Of a stretch of 15,618 nt of DNA, positions 5,961 through 13,284 are shown piece after piece. This DNA is from Proteobacteria bacterium UBA6492 (GTDB lineage: Bacteria; Pseudomonadota; Gammaproteobacteria; UBA6429; Thiohalophilaceae). The DNA is taken from assembly GCA_002436485.1 (NCBI GenBank), contig DJMK01000192.1:1-15618 (forward strand), written 5' to 3'. How positions within the stretch are numbered: position 1 is the stretch's first letter; each line of letters opens with the position of its first letter. The position numbers and the translations under genes are program-made. Under the pieces are notes generated by a model. The model ran no database searches, was not told the DNA's origin, and saw only the letters and a list, made by a program, of their open reading frames with translations.

Positions 5961-7556
5961 TTAAAGATAACTTTCAATCACAAAAATGGATAACAAACCC
6001 ACCAGGAAGCGTTGCCACAGGCCTACGTTTGGTTCGGTTGTATATGCAACACGCTCACCATTTTCATAAGAGACCCAGCGGATTTCTTCTTCCTCAAACC
6101 CGGATTCGCTCTCATCCGCCGGCGTGACAACCAACTCAAGTCGATACGCCTTCTCATTAATCCTGGTGTCAAAATTTTGGCTTAATTCGCTAACCAGTTG
6201 CGGGCTGTCGAACAAAACTCCCATCTCGGTGTTTAATAACACCGAACGTGGGTCCAGGTTGAAAGAACCGACAAACAGGCTCTTACCATCGATGGCAAAG
6301 GTCTTGGCGTGTAAACTCGCCTTACTGGAACCGCTCCAACGATTGCCAGTTTTAGTGTTATCAGCGATCACATCCAAATCAGGCTTGTATTCATAAAGTT
6401 CAATGCCACGCTTTAACAGTGCAATGCGATAACGCATGTAACCCGCATGTACCACACCCACATCATTGGCCGCCAGCGAATTGGTCAGAATACGAACTCG
6501 AATCCCCTTTTTGACTAACTCACCGAGAAACTCCACTAATTCATCACCAGGTACGAAATAGGGTGAAACGATGATCAATTCTTTCTTCGTCCTCGCAAAA
6601 GTGTTTTTCAGCTCAGGACCGATATGCGTCGCACTGCTGATATCACCTCCCTGCGCTTTACTCGGTGCATCATAAAGTAGTTCTGCCTTACCCCAGGCAA
6701 AATCACTTGGCTGCAAGCGGCCTTTGTTAAACAAGCTGGATTCACTCACTGCCCTGGCATATTTCGACTCTTTTGTCTCTTCAACAAAGCTACTGAGGTT
6801 TGTGCGGGCAGTATCGTATGCCGCTTGAGTAACAGGCTGTGCTGATGGAAAGGCCGCAACGGGATAAACCCAGGGACTGTTCCAGTAGGTATCAAATGCG
6901 GTGGAGACTTCCTGCACAACCGGGCCAATCGCCAACACGTCCAGGTCGGCAAAGGCTGAGGTACTCACGGCACCGAAGTACTCATTACCAACATTTCGCC
7001 CGCCGACAATTGTGGCCTGATTATCCACTGTCATGGACTTGTTATGCATGCGACGATTCACCCGATTCAGCTCGGTGAGAAAACCAATGGCGCGACTGCC
7101 ACGATGAGAAAAGGGATTATAGATACGTACTTCAATATTGGGGTGCAAATCTAACAAGTGCAAACCGAATTCCTTACCGGCAGTATCGAGATCATCCAAA
7201 AGCAATCGCACTCGCACACCCCGTTCGGCTGCTCGAATCAAGCGGTCATAAAGCAAGCGCCCAGTTGTGTCGAGGTGCCAGATGTAATATTGCACATCAA
7301 GGCTTTTCTGCGCTAAATCCGCTAATTTCATGCGCGCCACGAAGGCATCGATACCATCCTTGAGTAAATAAAAACCTGATTCACCAGAATGCTTGTCCAG
7401 AAGCGGGGTTAGCTTGCTGCCAATATCGGTATCATGCGTATCATTCAGAGCATAGGAAGGTTGGCGTTGTACGTCATCCGGTAACGAGGCACAACCTCCT
7501 GATATTAACAACAGGCCAAATAACATCGATAGCAACACGCTGTGATTACTTTTCAA
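5961..7556 (-). CDS. Phospholipase D / cardiolipin synthase-like lipoprotein, 531 aa
   Basis: Two HKD motifs define the phospholipase D superfamily: H171-N-K173 with D178, and H416-A-K418 with D423, each followed by a Gly-rich strand (VGGRNVGNEYF at 184-194; VGSFNLDPRS at 429-438). Two copies in one chain, the overall length and the hydrophobic C-terminal segment (512-531) resemble the ClsC/YmdC branch, which makes cardiolipin by phosphatidyl transfer. The start is TTG at 7554-7556 with AAAGGG 7 bases upstream; no in-frame ATG gives a complete signal peptide. The N-terminus is a signal peptide ending LLISGGC, making Cys22 the probable lipid anchor; Ala at +2 favours the outer membrane. The ion channel gene begins 64 bases downstream. 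Lipoprotein location for such an enzyme is notable. Confidence 0.88.
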   Translation of the reverse strand: MKSNHSVLLSMLFGLLLISGGCASLPDDVQRQPSYALNDTHDTDIGSKLTPLLDKHSGESGFYLLKDGIDAFVARMKLADLAQKSLDVQYYIWHLDTTGRLLYDRLIRAAERGVRVRLLLDDLDTAGKEFGLHLLDLHPNIEVRIYNPFSHRGSRAIGFLTELNRVNRRMHNKSMTVDNQATIVGGRNVGNEYFGAVSTSAFADLDVLAIGPVVQEVSTAFDTYWNSPWVYPVAAFPSAQPVTQAAYDTARTNLSSFVEETKESKYARAVSESSLFNKGRLQPSDFAWGKAELLYDAPSKAQGGDISSATHIGPELKNTFARTKKELIIVSPYFVPGDELVEFLGELVKKGIRVRILTNSLAANDVGVVHAGYMRYRIALLKRGIELYEYKPDLDVIADNTKTGNRWSGSSKASLHAKTFAIDGKSLFVGSFNLDPRSVLLNTEMGVLFDSPQLVSELSQNFDTRINEKAYRLELVVTPADESESGFEEEEIRWVSYENGERVAYTTEPNVGLWQRFLVGLLSIFVIESYL

Positions 7557-7630
7557 TACGACACCCTTTACTTCTATTGCCGAACATCAGCTCTGCTTCA
7601 ATTACTGGTAACCAATCATCAAAACTATTT

Positions 7631-7666
7631 GCTTTTTACTTTGCTTTTTACTTTGCTTTGTCTTTT
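7631..7666. repeat. 12-base tandem repeat spanning the symporter-chimera stop codon
   Basis: Two perfect copies of GCTTTTTACTTT (7631-7642, 7643-7654) are followed by a diverged third (7655-7666). On the coding strand the unit reads AAA GCA AAG TAA, so the repeat supplies two in-frame TAA stops one unit apart. Copy-number change would not alter the reading frame. Confidence 0.7.
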
Positions 7667-9837
7667 TCAATGACTCCCCAACCAAGCACATTCCGCATGA
7701 TCGACCAACGTGGTTGTTTGTCCTGCTCTGATTTACCCAGAATCCAGTGCTGATAGACCTGGTCAATCGTGTTGTTCCTGATGCGTAGGTCAATCCAGTC
7801 ATTCAGATTACTCGCATATTCCAGTTGACCATCAGGTAAAACAAAACCGATAGGCGTGGTTAACCTGAGTTCTTTCGGTACTACTACTGAGTAATCTGGA
7901 TAGATAAGTGTCCATGCCGATGCAGCTTCGGCCAGGTGGACATAGGCATCGACATCTTTCAACTTGCCGCGTAAAAAGTCACGCATTGAATAAACTTCGA
8001 TGATCTCAGCATCTGGAAACTTCTGTTGCAGAGTTTCTTTAAAGTATTCACTTTTTGGCATAGCCAGTTTTAGCTTGGGTAGTTCTTTAATAGATTCTAT
8101 GCTTGAAAATTCCTGACGCATGTGATCACTAACGACGAAAGCAACGTTGCCATCCATGTAAGGTCGAGAGAACGAATAGTTAAGCAACCTCGGCGGGGTT
8201 AAACCGATACCACCGATCAAAATATCGATTCGCCCAGTATTAAGCGAGTCAACCAGGTGCTGTGCACCATTGTCGACACTCATCTTGGTGACTTCCAGTG
8301 TTACACCCAGATCCTTGGCCAGGGCATGAACAAGCTCCATATCAAATCCCACCACTTGTGATTCTTTATTCACAAATACAAACGGTAGTCGATCAGGTGG
8401 ATAACCAACACGCAAGGTACCCCGCTTTTTAATTACCTCGAGACGGTTTTGAGATCTCTCTTCAGCACTTAGCTCAGAAAGTTCATTTGCTTGATTAACC
8501 TTCACCCTGTTAAGCACCGGTTTGATTGATACTAACTCATCGTAACCCGCGTACTCGTACTGGATTGCCGACTTAAAGACAAAGCTCAAGCTCCATAACA
8601 ACACAAATGTCACACCCAGACTTATTCCAATGGTGGGTAACATTTTATGCCAGCGAATCTGGCGACGAATCGCATAGGCTCCCAGCAAACTGATCACCAC
8701 ACCATGCATGGCCGCGAGTCCGGTGGCAAGACGACCAGTGATAGGACTCCCTAACAAGAACAGCTGGAATAAGTCGGCCGACAATTGAAAGTGATCGAGT
8801 AAAAATGGCAGGGCCACATTCATACTACCAAAGGCGGTCATTAATCCCGTTAACGAAAACTCGGGTAACTGGGAAACCGTTAATGAAGAACCAGCAAACC
8901 AGGCGGCAAACAAAATAAAACCAAGGCCGAGTAGCGTACCCACACTAGGGAAACTATAGGCGGTCGGAACCAACACATCGACGGTGGCCTCGACCTCATC
9001 GTCATGCATGTCACGCCGAATCAATAACTCCTTACACTTTTCGGCAATTAGCGGTAGTACGACCAGCACACTGCCTACGGCAATCGCGGTAACCACTGGC
9101 ATTCGTGCTTGCTTGAGTATTTCGCCATAACCCAAATTGGTCGCGCCCTTGAGTAACATGGGCAACGTCCAGAGCATCAGGATTAAAAAAGCAGCAAAAT
9201 AAACCCAAAGATAAATCTGTAATCGGTTGAGTTGTGCAAACTCCAGGGTACCAAAGGCCACGGCTGTAATCGCAAAGATACCGACTGGTGCCAGTTTAAC
9301 CACCATCGACGTAATGCGACTCAGCGCCTTGGTCGCACTATCCAGTCCATTGATCAATATATCCTTATCCTTAACACTGATCAGTGCCACACCAAAAACA
9401 ATACTGAACACGACCACGGCTGGCACCACCGTATTGGCCATGGAATTAAATGGGTTAGCAGGTAAATACAGGCTGACCGGATCAAAACCCTTGCCTTCAC
9501 TTACAATCGAAGTACTAAAGAAGGTCGAAGCCTGCCAGTCCGGATAGGCCATGGGCAACATCACAACAGTTGACATGGCAATACCCCAGAGTATTAAGAT
9601 CAAACTACCACCGGCCTTACCAATGCGGCCAGCCCGTTCCACACTCAGGCGGCCGATGCTACTGATCAAAGAAGCAATCACATAAGGCAGGACACTCATT
9701 TGCAGTAAGCGAATATAGGCCTTACCCACATCTTCGATCACGACGATGCCTTCGCCGAAGAACAGACCAAACACAGCCCCCAAACACAAACCGATGATGA
9801 CCTGCATAAATGGGCTGGGCATCTTAAACTTCCTCAT
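7648..9837 (-). CDS. Dicarboxylate/amino-acid:cation symporter fused to a periplasmic binding domain, 729 aa
   Basis: Residues about 7-395 are a polytopic SDF (DAACS)-family symporter domain. An extra hydrophobic segment at 400-422 follows, then a polar linker (423-465) and a complete family-3 solute-binding domain (466-703). The binding domain has clear hallmarks: RGTLRVGYPP (472-481), VVGFDMELV (495-503) and GRIDILIGGIGLTPPR (535-550), where Arg550 matches the carboxylate-binding Arg of amino-acid-binding proteins. SDF proteins normally end in the cytoplasm after eight segments, so the ninth would carry the binding domain into the periplasm. The symporter half lacks the usual NMDGT and the DxxxDxxRTxxNVxGD residues. 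AGAGGA lies 9 bases before the ATG. It follows the N-formylglutamate amidohydrolase by 30 bases. Alternative roles are a binding-protein-assisted transporter or a ligand sensor. Confidence 0.88.
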   Translation of the reverse strand: MRKFKMPSPFMQVIIGLCLGAVFGLFFGEGIVVIEDVGKAYIRLLQMSVLPYVIASLISSIGRLSVERAGRIGKAGGSLILILWGIAMSTVVMLPMAYPDWQASTFFSTSIVSEGKGFDPVSLYLPANPFNSMANTVVPAVVVFSIVFGVALISVKDKDILINGLDSATKALSRITSMVVKLAPVGIFAITAVAFGTLEFAQLNRLQIYLWVYFAAFLILMLWTLPMLLKGATNLGYGEILKQARMPVVTAIAVGSVLVVLPLIAEKCKELLIRRDMHDDEVEATVDVLVPTAYSFPSVGTLLGLGFILFAAWFAGSSLTVSQLPEFSLTGLMTAFGSMNVALPFLLDHFQLSADLFQLFLLGSPITGRLATGLAAMHGVVISLLGAYAIRRQIRWHKMLPTIGISLGVTFVLLWSLSFVFKSAIQYEYAGYDELVSIKPVLNRVKVNQANELSELSAEERSQNRLEVIKKRGTLRVGYPPDRLPFVFVNKESQVVGFDMELVHALAKDLGVTLEVTKMSVDNGAQHLVDSLNTGRIDILIGGIGLTPPRLLNYSFSRPYMDGNVAFVVSDHMRQEFSSIESIKELPKLKLAMPKSEYFKETLQQKFPDAEIIEVYSMRDFLRGKLKDVDAYVHLAEAASAWTLIYPDYSVVVPKELRLTTPIGFVLPDGQLEYASNLNDWIDLRIRNNTIDQVYQHWILGKSEQDKQPRWSIMRNVLGWGVIEKDKAK

Positions 9838-9867
9838 AACACTTTTTCCTCTGGCAGCTTTGTTGTT

Positions 9868-10701
9868 TTATTTTTTTAAAAACAGATCGGAAAATTTGTT
9901 AACGCTTTTCTCGATGGCTTTTTCAAACTTTGGTTTTAAGTCGGCGATGACGCCCCGATGGACTTCACCGGTCATCTCATCCATAAAGATCTTTTTGAAC
10001 TCGGTCGGCAGTACCAACATGTTATTGAATTCTTTGGCGACCGTGGCCTGATAACCACGACCATAAAAAACCTCGTCCAGGGCCGAGCGTATTTCATGTT
10101 CGGCAATCTCAATCGCATTTAATGTTTCGTTCCAGTGCTTGATGACTTCGCCATATCTTTTGGTATCGAGTTGCTCGGTACCAATATTGAAAGCCGGAGC
10201 ATCATCGCCCTTGCGCTTATAATTATAGGAATGGACATCATAGACCAGGCAGCCGCCGTGTTTTTTAAGGACTCTATTATATAAGGCGCGCATTACCCGG
10301 TAGAATCGGTTGTGTTTTTCCAGGCTTTCGGCTTTTTGCGCCTCGGTGAGTGGCGTTTTCCAGACCACCTTGCCCCAGGCCTCCTCGTAGATCGCAGTAT
10401 CGGGCCCCCGGTTCAAATCATATTCATAGCGGGAATCGCGACCAATCACGGTGATAGGCATGTTATCGATAAATTCACCGGTATAGGGATCTTCTTCAAA
10501 ATAGCGCTCGGCCTGGGTCAGGGCACAGTTATCAATGATCCCATCCCTGACCCGGCCACCATCATGAATAGCCGTACAAATAAATGGGACATCGGATGCA
10601 ATTTTGATAGTGAAAGCGCCATTCGCCACCTCGGCGTGAAAGATTTCACCCTCTTTGATGGCCTTGATGCATTCCTGCTCAGATAGGTTATCGATCGACA
10701 T
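9868..10701 (-). CDS. N-formylglutamate amidohydrolase family protein, 277 aa
   Basis: The protein fits the FGase family, which hydrolyses N-formyl-L-glutamate to glutamate and formate using a metal. Likely active-site segments are HDGG (46-49), EEDPYTGEFID with acidic residues 69-71, DSRYEYDLNR (89-98) and YDVHSYN (154-160), where Asp155 and His157 resemble the DxHS metal motif. No signal peptide is present, so it is cytoplasmic. The family ends the five-step histidine degradation route through HutG, but no other hut gene is in the window. Related hydrolases acting on other N-acyl or amide substrates exist, so the exact substrate is open. It is 30 bases upstream of the symporter/binding-protein chimera on the same strand, almost certainly in one transcript, which suggests a shared amino-acid-related ligand. 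Confidence 0.8.
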   Translation of the reverse strand: MSIDNLSEQECIKAIKEGEIFHAEVANGAFTIKIASDVPFICTAIHDGGRVRDGIIDNCALTQAERYFEEDPYTGEFIDNMPITVIGRDSRYEYDLNRGPDTAIYEEAWGKVVWKTPLTEAQKAESLEKHNRFYRVMRALYNRVLKKHGGCLVYDVHSYNYKRKGDDAPAFNIGTEQLDTKRYGEVIKHWNETLNAIEIAEHEIRSALDEVFYGRGYQATVAKEFNNMLVLPTEFKKIFMDEMTGEVHRGVIADLKPKFEKAIEKSVNKFSDLFLKK

Positions 10702-10728
10702 AGTGGCCCCCAGCGGTTATCGCTTTTC

Positions 10729-10734
10729 ATTATA
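10729..10734 (-). promoter_or_regulatory. Candidate -10 for the amidohydrolase-symporter operon
   Basis: A perfect TATAAT on the minus strand lies 28 bases upstream of the ATG at 10701, which would give a leader of about 20 bases. At 18 bases spacing the best -35 is GAGACG, only 3 of 6 matches, so the promoter is weak or activator-dependent if real. Confidence 0.3.
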
Positions 10735-10811
10735 ATGGAGTTTGCAGCTGTGCGTCTCTCCAAACCCGCAGCCTGAGTTATCTTCAGCCGAATTTTTTTA
10801 GCCATAATTAA

Positions 10812-10834
10812 AAACCCCGCCGTATGGCGGGTTT
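10812..10834 (-). terminator. Rho-independent terminator after the 184-aa exported protein gene
   Basis: On the minus strand CCCGCC and GGCGGG form a six-base GC stem with the loop ATAC (10816-10831). Flanking AAA/TTT extends it around one bulge, and it is followed by GTTTTTAATT. It starts 25 bases after the stop of the gene at 10859-11413, separating that gene from the amidohydrolase operon. Confidence 0.85.
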
Positions 10835-10858
10835 AAAAATAGTGACTTGCAATTAATA

Positions 10859-11413
10859 TTATTTCACAGTTGTACAGGTGCTCGCACTTCTTGCCACTAC
10901 AACATCCGGCAGAAATCTATCATAGATCATTCTGACTAAAGTAAATTTCGGTGGCACGAGTCTCTTGTCTGCTGACCACTCGAACACAACCTGCACATTG
11001 CCCGGGCCATTCAGTCCACTAAATACGGGTAGGTCTTCACTGCGGTAGCGCACCGTCTGATGCGGTGTTACGGTGTTATTGTCAGGTCCAAGAATACCAT
11101 TCGCATCTGGCAACATTCCGCCAGTGGGAATATTTGGATCATCGTTAGTATCATATTTCAATTCGCCTGTCTTGTCATAAATGCGAATCCGATCGACTTT
11201 GAAATCTCCTTCCTCGTTCACATTTCTGAAAACCCAACGCACACGCTGATCACCACGTACTCGGTAAAATCCACCGCATGCAACAGTGCCGGATTTAGCT
11301 GTCGACAGGCCAGGTACTGAAATGTGATCGTCAGCTAATACTGTACCGGTATTAACCAACATCGCGCTCGTTAGGCCTAACAATGCTCCACGCAATAAAG
11401 TCGTTATGTTCAT
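10859..11413 (-). CDS. Exported protein of unknown function, 184 aa
   Basis: The ATG at 11411-11413 has AAGGGGG about 7 bases upstream. A standard Sec signal peptide covers residues 1-27: Arg8 in the n-region, a hydrophobic core at 9-24, and cleavage predicted after VLA before DDHIS. The mature protein of about 157 residues looks beta-rich, with alternating hydrophobic strands such as GGFYRVRG, VRWVFRNV and NVQVVFEW. It has two Cys, at about residues 46 and 180, positioned to join the two ends of the domain by a disulfide. A terminator follows directly and 91 bases separate it from the next gene upstream, so it is probably monocistronic. It would act in the periplasm or outside the cell. I recognise no family. 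Confidence 0.8.
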   Translation of the reverse strand: MNITTLLRGALLGLTSAMLVNTGTVLADDHISVPGLSTAKSGTVACGGFYRVRGDQRVRWVFRNVNEEGDFKVDRIRIYDKTGELKYDTNDDPNIPTGGMLPDANGILGPDNNTVTPHQTVRYRSEDLPVFSGLNGPGNVQVVFEWSADKRLVPPKFTLVRMIYDRFLPDVVVARSASTCTTVK

Positions 11414-11504
11414 GGTACTACCCCCTTTATAATTATTAAGATCAGTTGTTACAGAATGAAGATTTTAGCATGTACTCTAAAAGCCCCAAAACACATAAGC
11501 ATTA

Positions 11505-11729
11505 TCAGGATGCCAGCTTTTCGATTAGCTTTCCGAGATAAACCCTGGCATCAAGCTTGGTATCAAAGGGACCCGCGAGGCCACTGTTGACCTGGATGCC
11601 CTCGCACATTTCCTGGTCGCCGCGCAGGTGAATAAACCACCCTGACCCCTTGATATAAAAAAAACGATCAGCATGCACGCGATCCTGCGGGCCACTGCGA
11701 CATGAATAATGAAGATTATTAAACGCCAT
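11505..11729 (-). CDS. Small protein resembling DUF6316, 74 aa
   Basis: The start at 11727-11729 is preceded by GGTAGGTAG. The sequence has the pattern I associate with the DUF6316 family of small gammaproteobacterial proteins: a polar start, DRFFYIKGSGWFIHLRGD (residues 21-38) as two short strands with aromatic residues, then GLAGPFDTKLDARVYLGKLI (50-69) with the Gly-Pro-Phe turn and a terminal helix. It has Cys at 10 and 42, no signal peptide and no membrane segment. The fold looks like a small beta-beta-alpha unit similar to GYF- or SPOR-like mini domains, but that is inference. The function of the family is not known. It stands alone, with gaps of 91 and 245 bases on either side. Confidence 0.65.
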   Translation of the reverse strand: MAFNNLHYSCRSGPQDRVHADRFFYIKGSGWFIHLRGDQEMCEGIQVNSGLAGPFDTKLDARVYLGKLIEKLAS

Positions 11730-11860
11730 ACTTGCTACCTACCGTGCTTGTCGCATTGCTCTTAAGAACCGAAACAAGTGAGGGTGGGCCTGCCCGGTCA
11801 AATCTGGGTTTTCCTAAAATGGCATTATAAACCACTATCAGGTTTTCCGGAATCACCAGG

Positions 11861-11878
11861 ATTTGCAGCATTTGCAGC
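11861..11878. repeat. Tandem ATTTGCAGC duplication in the 11730-11974 intergenic region
   Basis: Two adjacent perfect copies of a 9-base unit lie in a 245-base stretch without a convincing gene. The rest of that stretch shows no clear promoter pair, terminator or RNA gene. Confidence 0.4.
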
Positions 11879-11974
11879 CAGTTCCAGACCCTGGACTGAC
11901 CTGGGGAGTGGAGAAAATGTGTGTAAAATATGGGACTTAGCGTTTACCAATAACCGAGATTCTCTCTATGGAAC

Positions 11975-12328
11975 CTAAAACATCCAGCCTGTCGGGTCGG
12001 GATGTGCCTGTTTTTGTTCAAGCGATTTCAGTCCCTTGACACTGCGCACAGCCAGCCAGATCACCCAGAACAACAAAACCAGGTAACCGATGATAATGAA
12101 GGAGAGTAACGCCCCGATCAGTAAGTACAACGCACCAATCCAGAACGTTCTGATCTGAAACCGAAAGTGAGCCTGTAACCACTCTGGCGCATCATCACGA
12201 TAGACATACGCAATCACTACCCCAATGATGCCTGTCATTCCAATAATAATGCCCGCGAGATAAAGGAAATACACAATTCTTGCCATGCCTTCGGCATTTG
12301 AACTGTCTTGTTCTATTGAATCATTCAT
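11975..12328 (-). CDS. DUF4870-like small membrane protein, 117 aa
   Basis: Start ATG at 12326-12328 follows AGGGGA by a few bases. A polar N-terminus (1-14) leads to a membrane segment at about 16-43. A short polar loop follows with YRDDAPEWLQAHFRFQIRTFW (43-63), then two further membrane stretches (about 62-80 and 82-96) and a charged C-terminal tail. The loop pattern, acidic residues then WLxxHFRxQIRTFW, is typical of DUF4870/YtxA-like membrane proteins common in Pseudomonadota. The role of the family is unknown. The gene begins 42 bases after the stop of the methyltransferase-like gene and is probably co-transcribed with it. Confidence 0.75.
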   Translation of the reverse strand: MNDSIEQDSSNAEGMARIVYFLYLAGIIIGMTGIIGVVIAYVYRDDAPEWLQAHFRFQIRTFWIGALYLLIGALLSFIIIGYLVLLFWVIWLAVRSVKGLKSLEQKQAHPDPTGWMF

Positions 12329-12370
12329 AGGTCCCCTGCCATTAATACATGATTTTTGATAGCTTGTTGG

Positions 12371-13078
12371 CTACCAGATGCCGGGCACAAGCCGATAGCG
12401 TGTTTGTTTAGCGTATTCAGTATAACCTGCCAACTCTTTATGGAGTGTACGATCTTCCAGGTATGTGCGTACCACGATCAGTACCGTCAGGAAAATAGCC
12501 AGCAGCAATGCATAACGTGAACCCAGTGCTGTTGGAACAGCAAACAATAACACAATCACCACGGTATACATCGGATGGCGCACCCAGGCATAGGGGCCGG
12601 TAGTTATTACATGATGGCCACGTTGTTCATCAATCTTCACGACTTGTGACAGGTAAGTATTTTCTCGCATTACCCAACCAAGAAAAACAAAACACGGGAT
12701 ATGCACAATGATCGCAATAACCTTTATCCATAGTGGTAACGATTCACTCCAACCATAGCGCATCACGTCAAAGCCCGGCACAATATAAAGCGAAATGCCT
12801 GCCACGAAAAACAAGGCCATGAGCACCTTGTCCCAGGTTTTCTGATCCTTGTGGAACGGTACCAGCTTCAGTCGCTCGGCTAACAGGGCCGGATCCTTGT
12901 TGACCAGGTAGATTGTCATCACCAGGCCATAAGCAAGCCACAACCCGAATATCACCCAGGCCTCCCACCAGTACCAGGTACCTGCCGGCCATAACAACAT
13001 CAAGGCAAACAGACTCATACGCACCGCAAAGCGTAACCAGATAACGACAGGATTAAGTAACAGATCTTGTTTATTCAT
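12371..13078 (-). CDS. Isoprenylcysteine carboxyl methyltransferase-like membrane protein, 235 aa
   Basis: Hydrophobic segments lie near residues 11-31, 38-60, 83-102, 117-137, 170-184 and 188-206. The diagnostic element is GPYAWVRHPMY (161-171). It is followed after two membrane helices by E208-D209-R, then LHKELAGYTEYAKQTRYRLVPGIW to the C-terminus, which matches the S-adenosylmethionine-binding region of the ICMT/PEMT/NnrU-type membrane methyltransferases. Bacterial members act on lipids or small molecules rather than prenylated proteins, and most have no assigned substrate. The ATG at 13076-13078 lacks an obvious Shine-Dalgarno, so translation may be weak. It is divergent from the RCC1 lipoprotein gene and shares a 206-base intergenic region containing an FNR-like box. 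Confidence 0.85.
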   Translation of the reverse strand: MNKQDLLLNPVVIWLRFAVRMSLFALMLLWPAGTWYWWEAWVIFGLWLAYGLVMTIYLVNKDPALLAERLKLVPFHKDQKTWDKVLMALFFVAGISLYIVPGFDVMRYGWSESLPLWIKVIAIIVHIPCFVFLGWVMRENTYLSQVVKIDEQRGHHVITTGPYAWVRHPMYTVVIVLLFAVPTALGSRYALLLAIFLTVLIVVRTYLEDRTLHKELAGYTEYAKQTRYRLVPGIW

Positions 13079-13151
13079 TTATAAATGGCCAGATAAGGCA
13101 TACTTTTTATCCTAAAGCGCGGTTGGGTTGAAGCTATATTTCAATTGTCAA

Positions 13152-13193
13152 TTGATATAGATCATAATCAAAATAATACCCTACTTATATAAT
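13152..13193 (+). promoter_or_regulatory. FNR/ANR-type class II promoter for the RCC1 lipoprotein gene
   Basis: TTGAT-ATAG-ATCAT at 13152-13165 matches the FNR consensus TTGATNNNNATCAA at 9 of 10 positions. A perfect TATAAT lies at 13188-13193, predicting initiation at about 13200. The box centre (13158.5) is then at -41.5, the standard class II activator position, and there is no good sigma70 -35, as expected for an activated promoter. The 85-base leader contains the palindrome GGACGTCC at 13221-13228. Confidence 0.55.
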
Positions 13194-13284
13194 TAAAAAC
13201 GACTACCAGTGTGGGGAATGGGACGTCCATTTAGATAGGTAGCACGCCTGGTCAGCTAGTTTAGTCAATGTAGGGCGAAATCCC

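Noticed and set aside
10518..10805. Minus-strand frame beginning MAKKIRLKITQ just after the terminator
   Set aside because: The first residues look plausible, but the frame runs out of register for more than 180 bases into the well-supported amidohydrolase gene and shows no family likeness.
11778..11978. Plus-strand open frame of 66 codons in the largest intergenic gap
   Set aside because: GTG start without a ribosome binding site, composition not protein-like, and its end overlaps the stop of the DUF4870-like gene.
13146..13151. Perfect TTGACA on the minus strand upstream of the methyltransferase-like gene
   Set aside because: No acceptable -10 occurs at 15-19 bases; it overlaps the edge of the FNR-like box and may be chance in AT-rich DNA.
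13200..13284. Leader of the RCC1 gene containing GGGACG and GGTAGC, reminiscent of a GEMM-I cyclic-di-GMP riboswitch
   Set aside because: The conserved CAAAGCC segment and the matching P1-P3 helices are missing.
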